Shown in pieces: positions 1-6,340 of a DNA stretch of 7,480 bases. The position numbers and the translations under genes were made by a program. The stretch spans positions 1 to 7,480 of the forward strand of contig JBARCX010000384.1 of NCBI GenBank assembly GCA_049794535.1, in the 5' to 3' direction. The notes below the pieces were generated by a model. The model was not told the DNA's origin. It searched no databases and saw only the letters and a program-made list of their open reading frames with translations. Every line of letters begins with the position of its first letter. The first letter of the stretch is position 1. The stretch is from JBARCX01 sp049794535 (lineage in GTDB: Bacteria > Pseudomonadota > Gammaproteobacteria > Xanthomonadales > Rhodanobacteraceae).

Positions 1-110
1 ACATGACTGACGTTGGTGTGATCAATGCCAGTAGCGACAAGATCTACAAGTACATGAACTTCGATCAGATCGAAGACTTCAAGCAGGTCGCCGACACCGT
101 CGACGCCTGA
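1..110 (+). CDS. acnB: Aconitate hydratase B, C-terminal end only (partial)
   Basis: The window opens inside a reading frame whose codons begin at position 3 and which stops at TGA 108-110, leaving 35 visible codons. The segment DKIYKYMNFDQIEDF closely resembles the extreme C-terminus of AcnB-type aconitases, where E. coli AcnB has a tail of the form TYRYLNFNQLSQY. AcnB is the cytoplasmic 4Fe-4S enzyme that interconverts citrate and isocitrate in the TCA cycle; many AcnB proteins also act on 2-methylcitrate cycle intermediates. None of the cluster-binding or catalytic residues lie in the visible part, so the identification rests on the tail alone. The ATG at 3 is an internal methionine, not the start. 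A strong terminator follows 90 nt after the stop. The main alternative is another aconitase-fold protein, which I consider less likely. Confidence 0.8.
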   Translation, partial: MTDVGVINASSDKIYKYMNFDQIEDFKQVADTVDA

Positions 111-200
111 GTAGGCAGAAATGAGTGAGGAGGAGTGAGAAAAGACAGTGGGCGATTTGAACCTCCCCTGCGTTTCTCGCTTCTCAACACTCGTTCCCAT

Positions 201-234
201 GAAGCCCGGCCCTGTGCCGGGCTTCGTCGTTTTT
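201..234 (+). terminator. Rho-independent terminator after acnB
   Basis: A perfect 10-bp GC-rich stem (GAAGCCCGGC at 201-210, GCCGGGCTTC at 216-225) closes a 5-nt loop. It is followed by GTCG and five T residues at 230-234. It sits about 90 nt after the acnB stop codon and 44 nt before the regulator start, so it should separate the two transcription units. Confidence 0.9.
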
Positions 235-266
235 GCTTTACGGGCCTCATGATGGGGCAGGGCAGC

Positions 267-270
267 GAGG
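267..270 (+). promoter_or_regulatory. Ribosome binding site deciding the regulator start
   Basis: GAGG lies 7 nt before ATG 278. It supports this start over the in-frame TTG at 233, which overlaps the T-run of the upstream terminator and would add 15 residues unlike LysR-family N-termini. Confidence 0.6.
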
Positions 271-277
271 CGGCAGG

Positions 278-1189
278 ATGATTTCCACCCAGTTATCGGT
301 AGTCTCGCTGCGTGACCTGACGCTGGTGCAGGCGGTGCGTCGGCACGGTAGTTTCAACAGCGCGGCGCGGGCGATGCATATCAGCCCTTCCGGCCTGTCG
401 CATCAGGTGCAGAAAGTGGAGCAGGCATTAGGCGCGCCGCTGTTCGAGCGCGGTGGTCGGCGCATTGTGCCGACAGCAGGTGGCGAGCGCTTGCTGGAGC
501 AGATCGATATGGTGTTGGCTGCCGCTGAGCGCCTTCATCAGGCAGCACGCGCCGGTGCCGTGGCTTTTGGTGGTGAGTTGCGCCTTGGTGTACCGGCTTC
601 GTTGGGGCCTTATTTGCTGCCGCATTTGATTGCACCGTTCCCCCAGCATTTTCCGGGTGTGCGGCTTGGCATTTCCGAAGGCAAGCCGCGGGGCTTGTTG
701 CGTCGATTGCACGAGGCCGAACTGGACGCTGTATTGGCGCCGCTGGCGCCCGCAGTAAGCGGTATCGCGATGCGGCCGCTGTTCTTCGAGCCTTGGGAGG
801 TGATGCTGCGTGCCGATCATCCCTTGGCTGGCAAGCGCAGCGTGGCGCTTGAGCAACTCGATGCCGATGAGGCCACGCTGATGGCCGAGAGCCACGCCGA
901 CGGTGGTGGCTATGTGCAAGACGTCAGCCTGGAAAGCCTTGCTGCGCTGGTCAACCTGCGTGGCGGCCATGCGCTGGTGCCTGCGTTGGCGCACGAACGC
1001 CTAGCCTCTATGCCGGACATCGTGCTAGCCAAGATCAAGGGCGAGTCGCCAGGGCGCGAGATAGCGCTGTACTGGCGCGAAGCTTCGCCGTGGCAGGTCG
1101 ATATAGATGCTTTCAGCAAGCTGCTGGCGACCTTGGCGGCGCGATTGCCTGGCTTGCGGCGGACCCAAGTCAAAGGATCAAGCAAGTAA
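278..1189 (+). CDS. LysR-type transcriptional regulator, OxyR-like but cysteine-free
   Basis: A 303-residue LysR-type regulator, the usual family length. The N-terminal winged helix-turn-helix covers about residues 11-68, with the recognition region around SAARAMHISPSGLSHQVQ (29-46). The effector domain covers about 99-290 and resembles OxyR in the stretch LGPYLLPHLI (109-118) and in the later SLESLAALV and LVPALA segments. Against my memory of E. coli OxyR, the part that holds its redox cysteines Cys199 and Cys208 is about 15 residues shorter here (204-216), and the whole protein has no cysteine. Peroxide sensing by a disulfide is therefore not possible; the ligand is unknown. I chose ATG 278 because GAGG at 267-270 lies 7 nt upstream. 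An in-frame TTG at 233 would start inside the acnB terminator. No convincing promoter was seen between 226 and 277. The target may be acnB or a distant gene; a divergent target gene is absent. Confidence 0.9.
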   Translation: MISTQLSVVSLRDLTLVQAVRRHGSFNSAARAMHISPSGLSHQVQKVEQALGAPLFERGGRRIVPTAGGERLLEQIDMVLAAAERLHQAARAGAVAFGGELRLGVPASLGPYLLPHLIAPFPQHFPGVRLGISEGKPRGLLRRLHEAELDAVLAPLAPAVSGIAMRPLFFEPWEVMLRADHPLAGKRSVALEQLDADEATLMAESHADGGGYVQDVSLESLAALVNLRGGHALVPALAHERLASMPDIVLAKIKGESPGREIALYWREASPWQVDIDAFSKLLATLAARLPGLRRTQVKGSSK

Positions 1190-1196
1190 GTACTTT

Positions 1197-1838
1197 TTAG
1201 CCGTTATCTAGCGTAGTGCCGGTCAGCAACCCGCGCGCCAGCATGCTGCATTGACGACGGTGCAATAACAGCTGCCATTGTCGGCCACCGACTTGTCGCC
1301 ACAGTACGGCCGAGCGCACCGCAGCGAGCAGGCTGGCGCGCACCCGCTCCACCAATGCGGGCTGCTGTAACAATTGCGGATTGCCCGTGACCATCACCCG
1401 CGGTTTGAGCGGAGACAAGGTGGTGGCGTAAAGCTCGGCAAGCCGACTGTGCACCTGTGAAGAACCGAGGCCGAAGTGCTCCACCTGCCGCTTGGCGGCG
1501 ACGATGCCTTGTTGCAGTTGTTCAAGTAGGTCGCGGCGCGCGGACAGGCTGCGCTCAAGGCGCATCACAGTCACTGCCATTCGCGTCACGGCCATGTCGC
1601 GATCGTTCTCATCGAGCTGGGTAATCAGGTGGCGTAAGCCCAGGCGTACCCCAGAAACATTGCCGTAGACACCAACCACCGAGGGTGCGTTGATGCGGAA
1701 CACGCTGGCGAGGCTAGCTTCCAGCGCGATGTCGTCGCAACGGCCGTCGTTGGCCAGTTGCTGCGCCAGCGCAGTGGCCTGAAACAGGCCGGCAAGCGCC
1801 AGTACGCGTTCCTCGTTCATGGCAAAGGCTTCAAACAC
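1197..1838 (-). CDS. hflD: High frequency lysogenization protein HflD homologue
   Basis: A protein of 213 residues, close to the 213 of E. coli HflD. Family hallmarks are RVLALAGLFQATALAQQLA near the N-terminus, the central block with MRLERSLSARRDLL, and the C-terminal SPLKPRVMVTGNP followed by VRASLLAAVRSAVLWRQVGG. In E. coli HflD is a helical, membrane-associated protein that binds the lambda CII activator; its housekeeping role is not settled. It follows mnmA by 3 nt and ends the nudJ-mnmA-hflD operon. The start is uncertain: GTG 1838 has GAGAG (1853-1849) 10 nt upstream inside the end of mnmA, while ATG 1820 gives a 207-residue protein starting MNEERVLALAG with only a weak GAAG upstream. 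purB, which follows hflD in E. coli, is not here. The gene converges on the LysR gene with 7 bp between stop codons and no visible terminator. Confidence 0.9.
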   Translation of the reverse strand: MFEAFAMNEERVLALAGLFQATALAQQLANDGRCDDIALEASLASVFRINAPSVVGVYGNVSGVRLGLRHLITQLDENDRDMAVTRMAVTVMRLERSLSARRDLLEQLQQGIVAAKRQVEHFGLGSSQVHSRLAELYATTLSPLKPRVMVTGNPQLLQQPALVERVRASLLAAVRSAVLWRQVGGRQWQLLLHRRQCSMLARGLLTGTTLDNG

Positions 1839-1841
1839 GAT

Positions 1842-2960
1842 TCACTTGCTCTCGTTCGTTGTCGTTATGGGGATGCCGCCGAAAGCGGCATCAGTGGCCG
1901 CGATGATCGCGCCGCCGAGGCAGACTTCGCCGTCGTAGAACACCACAGATTGGCCGGGTGTAACGGCTCGCTGTGGTTCGTCGAAACGCACATCAAGGCC
2001 ATCTTCATGCACCGTTACTTCGCAGGCTTGGTCGTGCTGCCGGTAGCGCGTTTTGGCGGTGCAGCGGAACAGTGTGGCCGGTGCGTGGCCAGCGATCCAG
2101 TGTGGGGTCTCAGTGCGTAAGTGTTGTGAATGCAACCAGCGGTTCTCGCCGCCTTGCGCCACGTAAAGCACGTTGATGCCGACATCTTTCCCGACGACAT
2201 ACCATGCCTCACCGCCAGCACCATGGCGGCCGCCGATACCTAATCCGTTGCGCTGGCCAAGGGTGTAGTACATCACACCTTGGTGTTCGCCGATCAATTG
2301 GCCATCGGGCGTGCGCATTTCGCCAGGGCGGGCAGGGATGTACTGACTCAGGAATTCACGGAAATCGCGCTCACCGATGAAGCAGATACCGGTGGAGTCC
2401 TTCTTCGCATGGGTGGGCAACGCCGCTTCACGCGCTAGTTCGCGCACCCGTGATTTTTCGATTTCGCCCACCGGGAACAACGTAGCAGCGAGTTGTTGCT
2501 GCCCCAGTGCATGCAAGAAATAGCTCTGGTCTTTCGTGGTATCGACGGCGCGCAGCAGGCGATAGCTGCCATCGATGGCATCCACGCGGGCATAGTGGCC
2601 TGTGGCGATTTTCTCGGCGCCGAGCGCGAGCGCTTCATCCAGGAAGGTTTTGAACTTGATCTCGCGGTTGCACAGCACGTCTGGATTTGGCGTGCGCCCG
2701 GCGCGGTATTCGGCAAGGAAATGTTCGAACACGCCGTCCCAATATGCCGCAGCGAAATTGCGGGCATGGAACGAGATGCCCAATCGGCCGCATACAGCCA
2801 CCGCATCTTTGCGATCGGCATCAGTGGTGCAGGGGCCGGTGCGATCGTCCTCCTCCCAGTTCTGCATGAACAGGCCTTCGACCTCGTGGCCGGCCTGCTG
2901 AAGCAGCAGTGCCGCGACGGAGGAGTCGACGCCGCCGGAAATACCCAGCATGACCTTCAT
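1842..2960 (-). CDS. mnmA: tRNA-specific 2-thiouridylase MnmA
   Basis: A 372-residue cytoplasmic enzyme that adds sulfur to C2 of U34 in the anticodons of Lys, Glu and Gln tRNAs, using ATP to activate the base and sulfur relayed from IscS through Tus proteins. The PP-loop SGGVDSS is at residues 8-14. The two catalytic cysteines are present: Cys97 in NPDVLCNREIKF and Cys193 in DSTGICFIGERDF, so the enzyme looks fully competent. The central TLGQRNGLGIGG (233-244) and the C-terminal beta-barrel with VTPGQSVVFYDGEVCLGGAII are also typical. The start ATG 2960-2958 overlaps the nudJ stop in an ATGA arrangement and has no good Shine-Dalgarno of its own, so translation is probably coupled to nudJ. 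The last dozen residues (GGIPITTTNESK) are an ordinary divergent tail. Length and domain order match E. coli MnmA (about 368 residues). Confidence 0.97.
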   Translation of the reverse strand: MKVMLGISGGVDSSVAALLLQQAGHEVEGLFMQNWEEDDRTGPCTTDADRKDAVAVCGRLGISFHARNFAAAYWDGVFEHFLAEYRAGRTPNPDVLCNREIKFKTFLDEALALGAEKIATGHYARVDAIDGSYRLLRAVDTTKDQSYFLHALGQQQLAATLFPVGEIEKSRVRELAREAALPTHAKKDSTGICFIGERDFREFLSQYIPARPGEMRTPDGQLIGEHQGVMYYTLGQRNGLGIGGRHGAGGEAWYVVGKDVGINVLYVAQGGENRWLHSQHLRTETPHWIAGHAPATLFRCTAKTRYRQHDQACEVTVHEDGLDVRFDEPQRAVTPGQSVVFYDGEVCLGGAIIAATDAAFGGIPITTTNESK

Positions 2961-3502
2961 GGTGTGGTGGTACCCGGTCGGTTGTCAGGCACGTACTGCA
3001 GGGTATCGAGTGGCAGTCGTTGGCCGCCCAGCCAGGCATCGATGCTCATCAATACCAGCGGGCTGCGCAACCGGTCGCCAAGCGCGGCGATTTCGCTGCG
3101 AGTCAGCCACAGCGCGCGATGAATCCCGGTATCCAGCGGACGCAAGGGGTCATGACTGATCGCACGGGCTGCGAAGCTGAAGCGCAATACGGTTTCGCCG
3201 TGTTCGGGGCTACGCCATTGGTGCATGCCGATCAGGTGCTGCAATTCGACCGTCCAGCCCGTTTCTTCCAGCGTCTCGCGTACGGCGGCCACGGCCAGGC
3301 TTTCGCCGTCATCGAGGTGGCCGGCAGGTTGGTTATAGGCGAGATGCCCCCTGACTTCCTCTTCGACCATGAGGTAGCGATCACCATCGGCTACCACGCA
3401 GGCCACGGTGACACGAGGGCGCCAGCGCTCGTCGTTGACAAGCCCTTCAGTAGCAGGTCCGTCAACGGCAACAGGGGGGATGGGCGTTACATCAATAGAC
3501 AC
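2957..3502 (-). CDS. nudJ: NUDIX hydrolase, NudJ-type phosphatase
   Basis: A NUDIX hydrolase with the signature box at residues 61-83: G61, E67, then RETLEETGW (75-83), matching G-x5-E-x7-RE-x2-EE-x-G apart from a Thr in the usually aliphatic position. The flanking NQPAGHL, MHQW and RSPLV segments match E. coli NudJ, which hydrolyses nucleoside di- and triphosphates and the thiamine intermediate HMP-PP. In E. coli nudJ also lies directly before mnmA and hflD, which strengthens the call. The protein is 181 residues against about 153 in E. coli; about 25 extra residues lie before the first beta strand (VTVACVV, 31-37). The only plausible start is GTG 3502: upstream in frame there is a stop after 14 more codons and no other start, and downstream the next GTG falls within the fold. 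No Shine-Dalgarno precedes it, and a -10-like hexamer lies 4 nt upstream. Confidence 0.9.
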   Translation of the reverse strand: MSIDVTPIPPVAVDGPATEGLVNDERWRPRVTVACVVADGDRYLMVEEEVRGHLAYNQPAGHLDDGESLAVAAVRETLEETGWTVELQHLIGMHQWRSPEHGETVLRFSFAARAISHDPLRPLDTGIHRALWLTRSEIAALGDRLRSPLVLMSIDAWLGGQRLPLDTLQYVPDNRPGTTTP

Positions 3503-3506
3503 AGTA

Positions 3507-3534
3507 ATTAGAGAGGGGCTGGAAAAGTCGTCAT
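3507..3534 (-). promoter_or_regulatory. Candidate promoter of the nudJ-mnmA-hflD operon
   Basis: On the minus strand, TCTAAT (3512-3507) matches the -10 consensus at 5 of 6 bases. ATGACG (3534-3529) matches the -35 at 4 of 6, with a 16-nt spacer. Transcription would begin within a few bases of GTG 3502, implying a leaderless or almost leaderless mRNA. This was spotted by eye and is not tested. Confidence 0.4.
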
Positions 3535-3559
3535 TGTGCCATTACCTCTGAGAACCAGT

Positions 3560-3598
3560 CCTCATCGGCTAGCCATGCGGGTCAAGCAGGCCATGAGG
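3560..3598. repeat. Inverted repeat in the nudJ-clpS divergent control region
   Basis: CCTCAT plus GGC on the left (3560-3565 and 3567-3569, with one bulged C at 3566) pairs with GCCATGAGG on the right (3590-3598). This gives a 9-bp stem around a 20-nt loop. The left arm also overlaps the 8-bp palindrome GGCTAGCC (3567-3574). It lies between the two divergent promoter candidates and is not followed by a T-run, so an operator or a structured leader is more likely than a terminator. Its function is unknown. Confidence 0.45.
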
Positions 3599-3641
3599 TC
3601 GGACTCTTACATCGCAGCGTAAGTAGGTCTTGCCTGCGGCG

Positions 3642-3647
3642 TATAAT
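3642..3647 (+). promoter_or_regulatory. Consensus -10 element of the clpS-clpA promoter
   Basis: TATAAT matches the sigma-70 -10 consensus at all six bases and lies 28 nt before the clpS ATG, giving a leader of roughly 20-25 nt. No good -35 is found 16-18 nt upstream (the best candidates match 2 of 6 bases), so the promoter may need an activator or another contact. Confidence 0.55.
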
Positions 3648-3675
3648 TCGAATCAAGACACGAATCTCGGACACC

Positions 3676-4002
3676 ATGGCCCACGAACCCGAACATGAGC
3701 AAGGCAATGGACACGGTCTGGCGCTTGAAACGGCACGCCCGCAATTGGCGCGTCCGCCATTGTTCCAGGTCGTCTTGCTCAACGATGATTTCACCCCGAT
3801 GGACTTTGTGGTCGAGGTACTACGCGGTTTTTTCGGTCTAGACCAGGAGCGGGCAGTGCAGGTGATGTTGCACGTGCATACTCGAGGCAAGGGCGTTTGT
3901 GGTGTGTTTACGCGCGAGGTGGCTGAAACCAAGGTGACTCAAGTGAACGAATATTCACGTAGTCATCAGCACCCGCTGTTGTGCACTATGGAAAAGCTTT
4001 GA
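3676..4002 (+). CDS. clpS: ATP-dependent Clp protease adapter ClpS
   Basis: A 108-residue adapter (E. coli ClpS has 106) that binds the N-domain of ClpA and hands over proteins with destabilising N-terminal residues, the N-end rule pathway. The family core is clear: LFQVVLLNDDFTPMDFVVEVL, then AVQVMLHVHTRGKGVCGVFTREVAETK, then HPLLCTMEK. The residues that hold the substrate amino group in E. coli (Asn34, Asp35, His66) correspond to Asn36, Asp37 and His68. The gate-forming methionine corresponds to Met42. The first 27 residues are the flexible N-terminal extension that ClpS feeds into ClpA. A perfect -10 box lies 28 nt upstream of ATG 3676; the Shine-Dalgarno is weak. clpA follows 61 nt after the stop, so both genes are probably on one transcript, as in other proteobacteria. 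Confidence 0.97.
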   Translation: MAHEPEHEQGNGHGLALETARPQLARPPLFQVVLLNDDFTPMDFVVEVLRGFFGLDQERAVQVMLHVHTRGKGVCGVFTREVAETKVTQVNEYSRSHQHPLLCTMEKL

Positions 4003-4024
4003 TCGACCCTATCTTGTAGCTAAC

Positions 4025-4038
4025 GCGGCATGGGCCGC
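4025..4038 (+). other. Small GC hairpin in the clpS-clpA gap
   Basis: GCGGC (4025-4029) and GCCGC (4034-4038) can form a 5-bp stem with the 4-nt loop ATGG. It ends 12 nt before the clpA Shine-Dalgarno and lacks a T-run. It might adjust the clpS to clpA ratio, but short GC hairpins like this are frequent by chance. Confidence 0.25.
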
Positions 4039-4050
4039 AGCCATTCAAGT

Positions 4051-4058
4051 GGAGAAGG
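4051..4058 (+). promoter_or_regulatory. clpA: Strong ribosome binding site that fixes the clpA start
   Basis: GGAGAAGG lies 5 nt before ATG 4064 (9 nt from its GGAG part). An in-frame GTG at 4049 overlaps this element and would add only five residues, so ATG 4064 is the likely start. It also matches the usual ClpA N-terminus. Confidence 0.75.
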
Positions 4059-4063
4059 TCCGG

Positions 4064-6334
4064 ATGTTTAGCAAGGATCTCGAAGTCACCATCGGTCAGT
4101 GCTACAAGCAGGCACGCGAGCAGCGTCATGAGTTTATGACGGTGGAGCATCTGCTACTGGCGCTCACTGAGAACCAGTCCGCACTGGGCGCCTTGCGCGC
4201 CTGCGGTGCCGATCTGCCGCGGCTGACCCATGAGCTGGAAAAAGTCATCGCCGAAACCGTGCCGGTATTGCCGCATGGCGACGAGCGCGACACCCAGCCC
4301 ACGCTCGGCTTCCAGCGCGTCTTACAGCGCGCGGTCTACCACGTTCAATCCTCTGGTCGGAAAGAGGTCACCGGCGCCAATGTGCTGGTGGCGATCTTCG
4401 GCGAGAAGGATTCGCACGCCGTGTATTTCCTGCACCAGCAGGAGATCACCCGGCTCGACGTGGTCAATTACATCTCACACGGCATCGCCAAGATTGGTGA
4501 CGAGCCGAGCCAGAGCATGCCTGGCGGCGGCGAGCGCGAGGGCGAGGATGGCGGTGAGTCGAAGGGCAATCCGCTCAGCGAATTCGCCAGCAACCTCAAC
4601 GAGCTGGCGCTGGAAGGCAAGATCGATCCGCTGATCGGTCGCCAGGACGAGATCGAGCGCACCATCCAGGTGCTGTGCCGTCGCCGCAAGAACAACCCGC
4701 TCTATGTGGGCGAGGCGGGCGTGGGCAAGACGGCACTGGCCGAGGGCCTGGCCAAGCGTATCGTCGACGGTGAGGTGCCGGAGGTGCTGGAAGGCGCCAC
4801 CATCTGGGCACTGGACCTTGGTGCGCTGGTTGCTGGAACCAAGTATCGCGGCGATTTCGAGAAGCGCCTCAAGGCCGTGATTGGCCAGTTGAAGAAACAG
4901 CCCGGTGCCATCCTGTTTATCGATGAGATTCACACCATCATCGGTGCGGGCTCAGCCTCGGGTGGCACGATGGACGCCAGCAACCTGATTAAGCCGATGC
5001 TGGCTTCGGGCGAACTGCGTTGCATCGGTTCGACCACGTTCCAAGAGTTCCGAGGCATCTTCGAGAAGGATCGCGCGCTGGCTCGTCGCTTCCAGAAAAT
5101 CGATGTGGTCGAGCCTACTGTGGCCGACAGCATCGAGATTCTCAAAGGGCTGCGTTCGCGCTTCGAAGAGCATCACAACGTCATCTACACCAATGAATCG
5201 CTGAAGGCGGCGGTTGATCTGTCGGTGAAGCACATTCCCGACCGTTTGTTGCCGGACAAGGCGATCGACGTGATCGACGAAGCAGGCGCACGTCAGCGTC
5301 TGCTGCCGGAGAATGAGCGCACCGGAAAGGTCGATGTGCCCGAGGTGGAATACATCGTGGCCAAGATGGCACGCATTCCGGCCAAGCAGGTATCGGCTTC
5401 TGACCGCGATGTACTGAAGAACCTTGAGCGCAATCTGAAAATGGTGGTGTTCGGTCAGGATGCGGCGATCGAGGCACTGGCTGCATCGATCAAGATGGCC
5501 CGTTCGGGGCTGGCTGACCCCTCTAAGCCGATTGGCTGCTTCCTGCTGGCGGGCCCCACGGGTGTCGGCAAAACCGAGGTGACCAAACAGCTTGCGATGC
5601 AGCTGGGTATCGAGATGATTCGCTTCGACATGTCCGAGTACATGGAGGCACATTCGGTCTCGCGGTTGGTCGGCGCACCTCCGGGCTATGTCGGCTTTGA
5701 TCAGGGCGGTCTGTTGACCGAGCAGGTCACCAAGCATCCGCATGCTGTGCTGCTGCTGGACGAAATCGAGAAGGCGCATCCGGATGTGTTCAACATCCTC
5801 TTGCAGGTGATGGACCGTGGCGTACTTACCGACACCAACGGCCGTGAGGCCAACTTCAAGAACGTGGTGGTGGTGATGACCACAAATGCCGGTGCGCAGC
5901 AGGCGTCACGGCGCAGCATCGGTTTCGTCAATCAGAACCACTCTACCGATGCGATGGAAGTGATTCGCCGCACCTTCACACCGGAGTTCCGTAATCGCTT
6001 GGACGCGGTCATCCAGTTCAATGCCCTGGACTTCGAGCACATCCTGCGCGTGGTGGACAAGTTCCTGATCGAGCTGGAAGCCCAGTTGACCGAAAAGCAT
6101 GTGAGCCTGGACGTGGATGCTGAGGCTCGCCGCTGGTTGGCCGAGCATGGCTTTGATCCGCAGATGGGTGCGCGCCCGATGGCCCGAGTCATCCAGGAAA
6201 AGGTGAAGCGTGCATTGGCCGACGAGCTGCTGTTCGGCAAGCTGGCAGAGGGCGGCAAGGTGATGCTGAGTGTGCGCGATGGCGAGCTGCGGGTGGAAAC
6301 CGAGGCTGCGGAAAAACTGCCGGCGGTTGTATAA
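4064..6334 (+). CDS. clpA: ATP-dependent Clp protease ATPase subunit ClpA
   Basis: A 756-residue AAA+ unfoldase (E. coli ClpA has 758) that forms hexamers, binds ClpS through its N-domain and threads substrates into ClpP. The N-domain is about residues 1-140, with EFMTVEHLLLAL and the RDTQPTLGFQRVLQRAV repeat typical of ClpA. A Gly/Glu-rich linker follows (about 146-170). D1 has Walker A GEAGVGKT (216-223), Walker B AILFIDEI (282-289) and the KYRG pore loop (260-263). D2 has Walker A GPTGVGKT (497-504), Walker B VLLLDEIE (562-569), the GYVG pore loop (541-544) and sensor-2 GAR (702-704). The tripeptide IGF at 619-621 sits in the ClpP-docking loop, where E. coli ClpA has IGL. No ClpB-type coiled-coil middle domain separates D1 and D2, which excludes ClpB. 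All key ATPase residues are intact. clpP is not in the window. A strong terminator follows 47 nt after the stop. Confidence 0.98.
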   Translation: MFSKDLEVTIGQCYKQAREQRHEFMTVEHLLLALTENQSALGALRACGADLPRLTHELEKVIAETVPVLPHGDERDTQPTLGFQRVLQRAVYHVQSSGRKEVTGANVLVAIFGEKDSHAVYFLHQQEITRLDVVNYISHGIAKIGDEPSQSMPGGGEREGEDGGESKGNPLSEFASNLNELALEGKIDPLIGRQDEIERTIQVLCRRRKNNPLYVGEAGVGKTALAEGLAKRIVDGEVPEVLEGATIWALDLGALVAGTKYRGDFEKRLKAVIGQLKKQPGAILFIDEIHTIIGAGSASGGTMDASNLIKPMLASGELRCIGSTTFQEFRGIFEKDRALARRFQKIDVVEPTVADSIEILKGLRSRFEEHHNVIYTNESLKAAVDLSVKHIPDRLLPDKAIDVIDEAGARQRLLPENERTGKVDVPEVEYIVAKMARIPAKQVSASDRDVLKNLERNLKMVVFGQDAAIEALAASIKMARSGLADPSKPIGCFLLAGPTGVGKTEVTKQLAMQLGIEMIRFDMSEYMEAHSVSRLVGAPPGYVGFDQGGLLTEQVTKHPHAVLLLDEIEKAHPDVFNILLQVMDRGVLTDTNGREANFKNVVVVMTTNAGAQQASRRSIGFVNQNHSTDAMEVIRRTFTPEFRNRLDAVIQFNALDFEHILRVVDKFLIELEAQLTEKHVSLDVDAEARRWLAEHGFDPQMGARPMARVIQEKVKRALADELLFGKLAEGGKVMLSVRDGELRVETEAAEKLPAVV

Positions 6335-6340
6335 CCGACA

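Noticed and set aside
121..192. Possible hairpin or 3'UTR-derived small RNA: GGAGG at 129-133 facing CCTCC at 162-166, with a C-rich segment
   Set aside because: Only five pairs with no extension and no visible internal promoter; the acnB 3' untranslated region ending in a terminator is a sufficient explanation.
148..252. A 34-codon frame (GTG start) preceded by a strong GAGGAGGAG Shine-Dalgarno-like stretch after acnB
   Set aside because: It reads straight through the acnB terminator hairpin and T-run, has no recognisable sequence, and the purine-rich stretch alone is not enough evidence for a gene.
428..994. 188-codon frame antisense to the LysR gene
   Set aside because: A GC-rich shadow frame with His/Gln/Arg-rich composition and no family similarity, opposite a clear regulator gene.
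2493..3122. 209-codon plus-strand frame over mnmA and nudJ
   Set aside because: It spans two well-recognised minus-strand genes and shows no domain pattern of its own.
4952..5779. Long 275-codon frame antisense to clpA
   Set aside because: It mirrors the codon pattern of clpA on the opposite strand, has no recognisable protein features, and lies over an intact, highly conserved gene.
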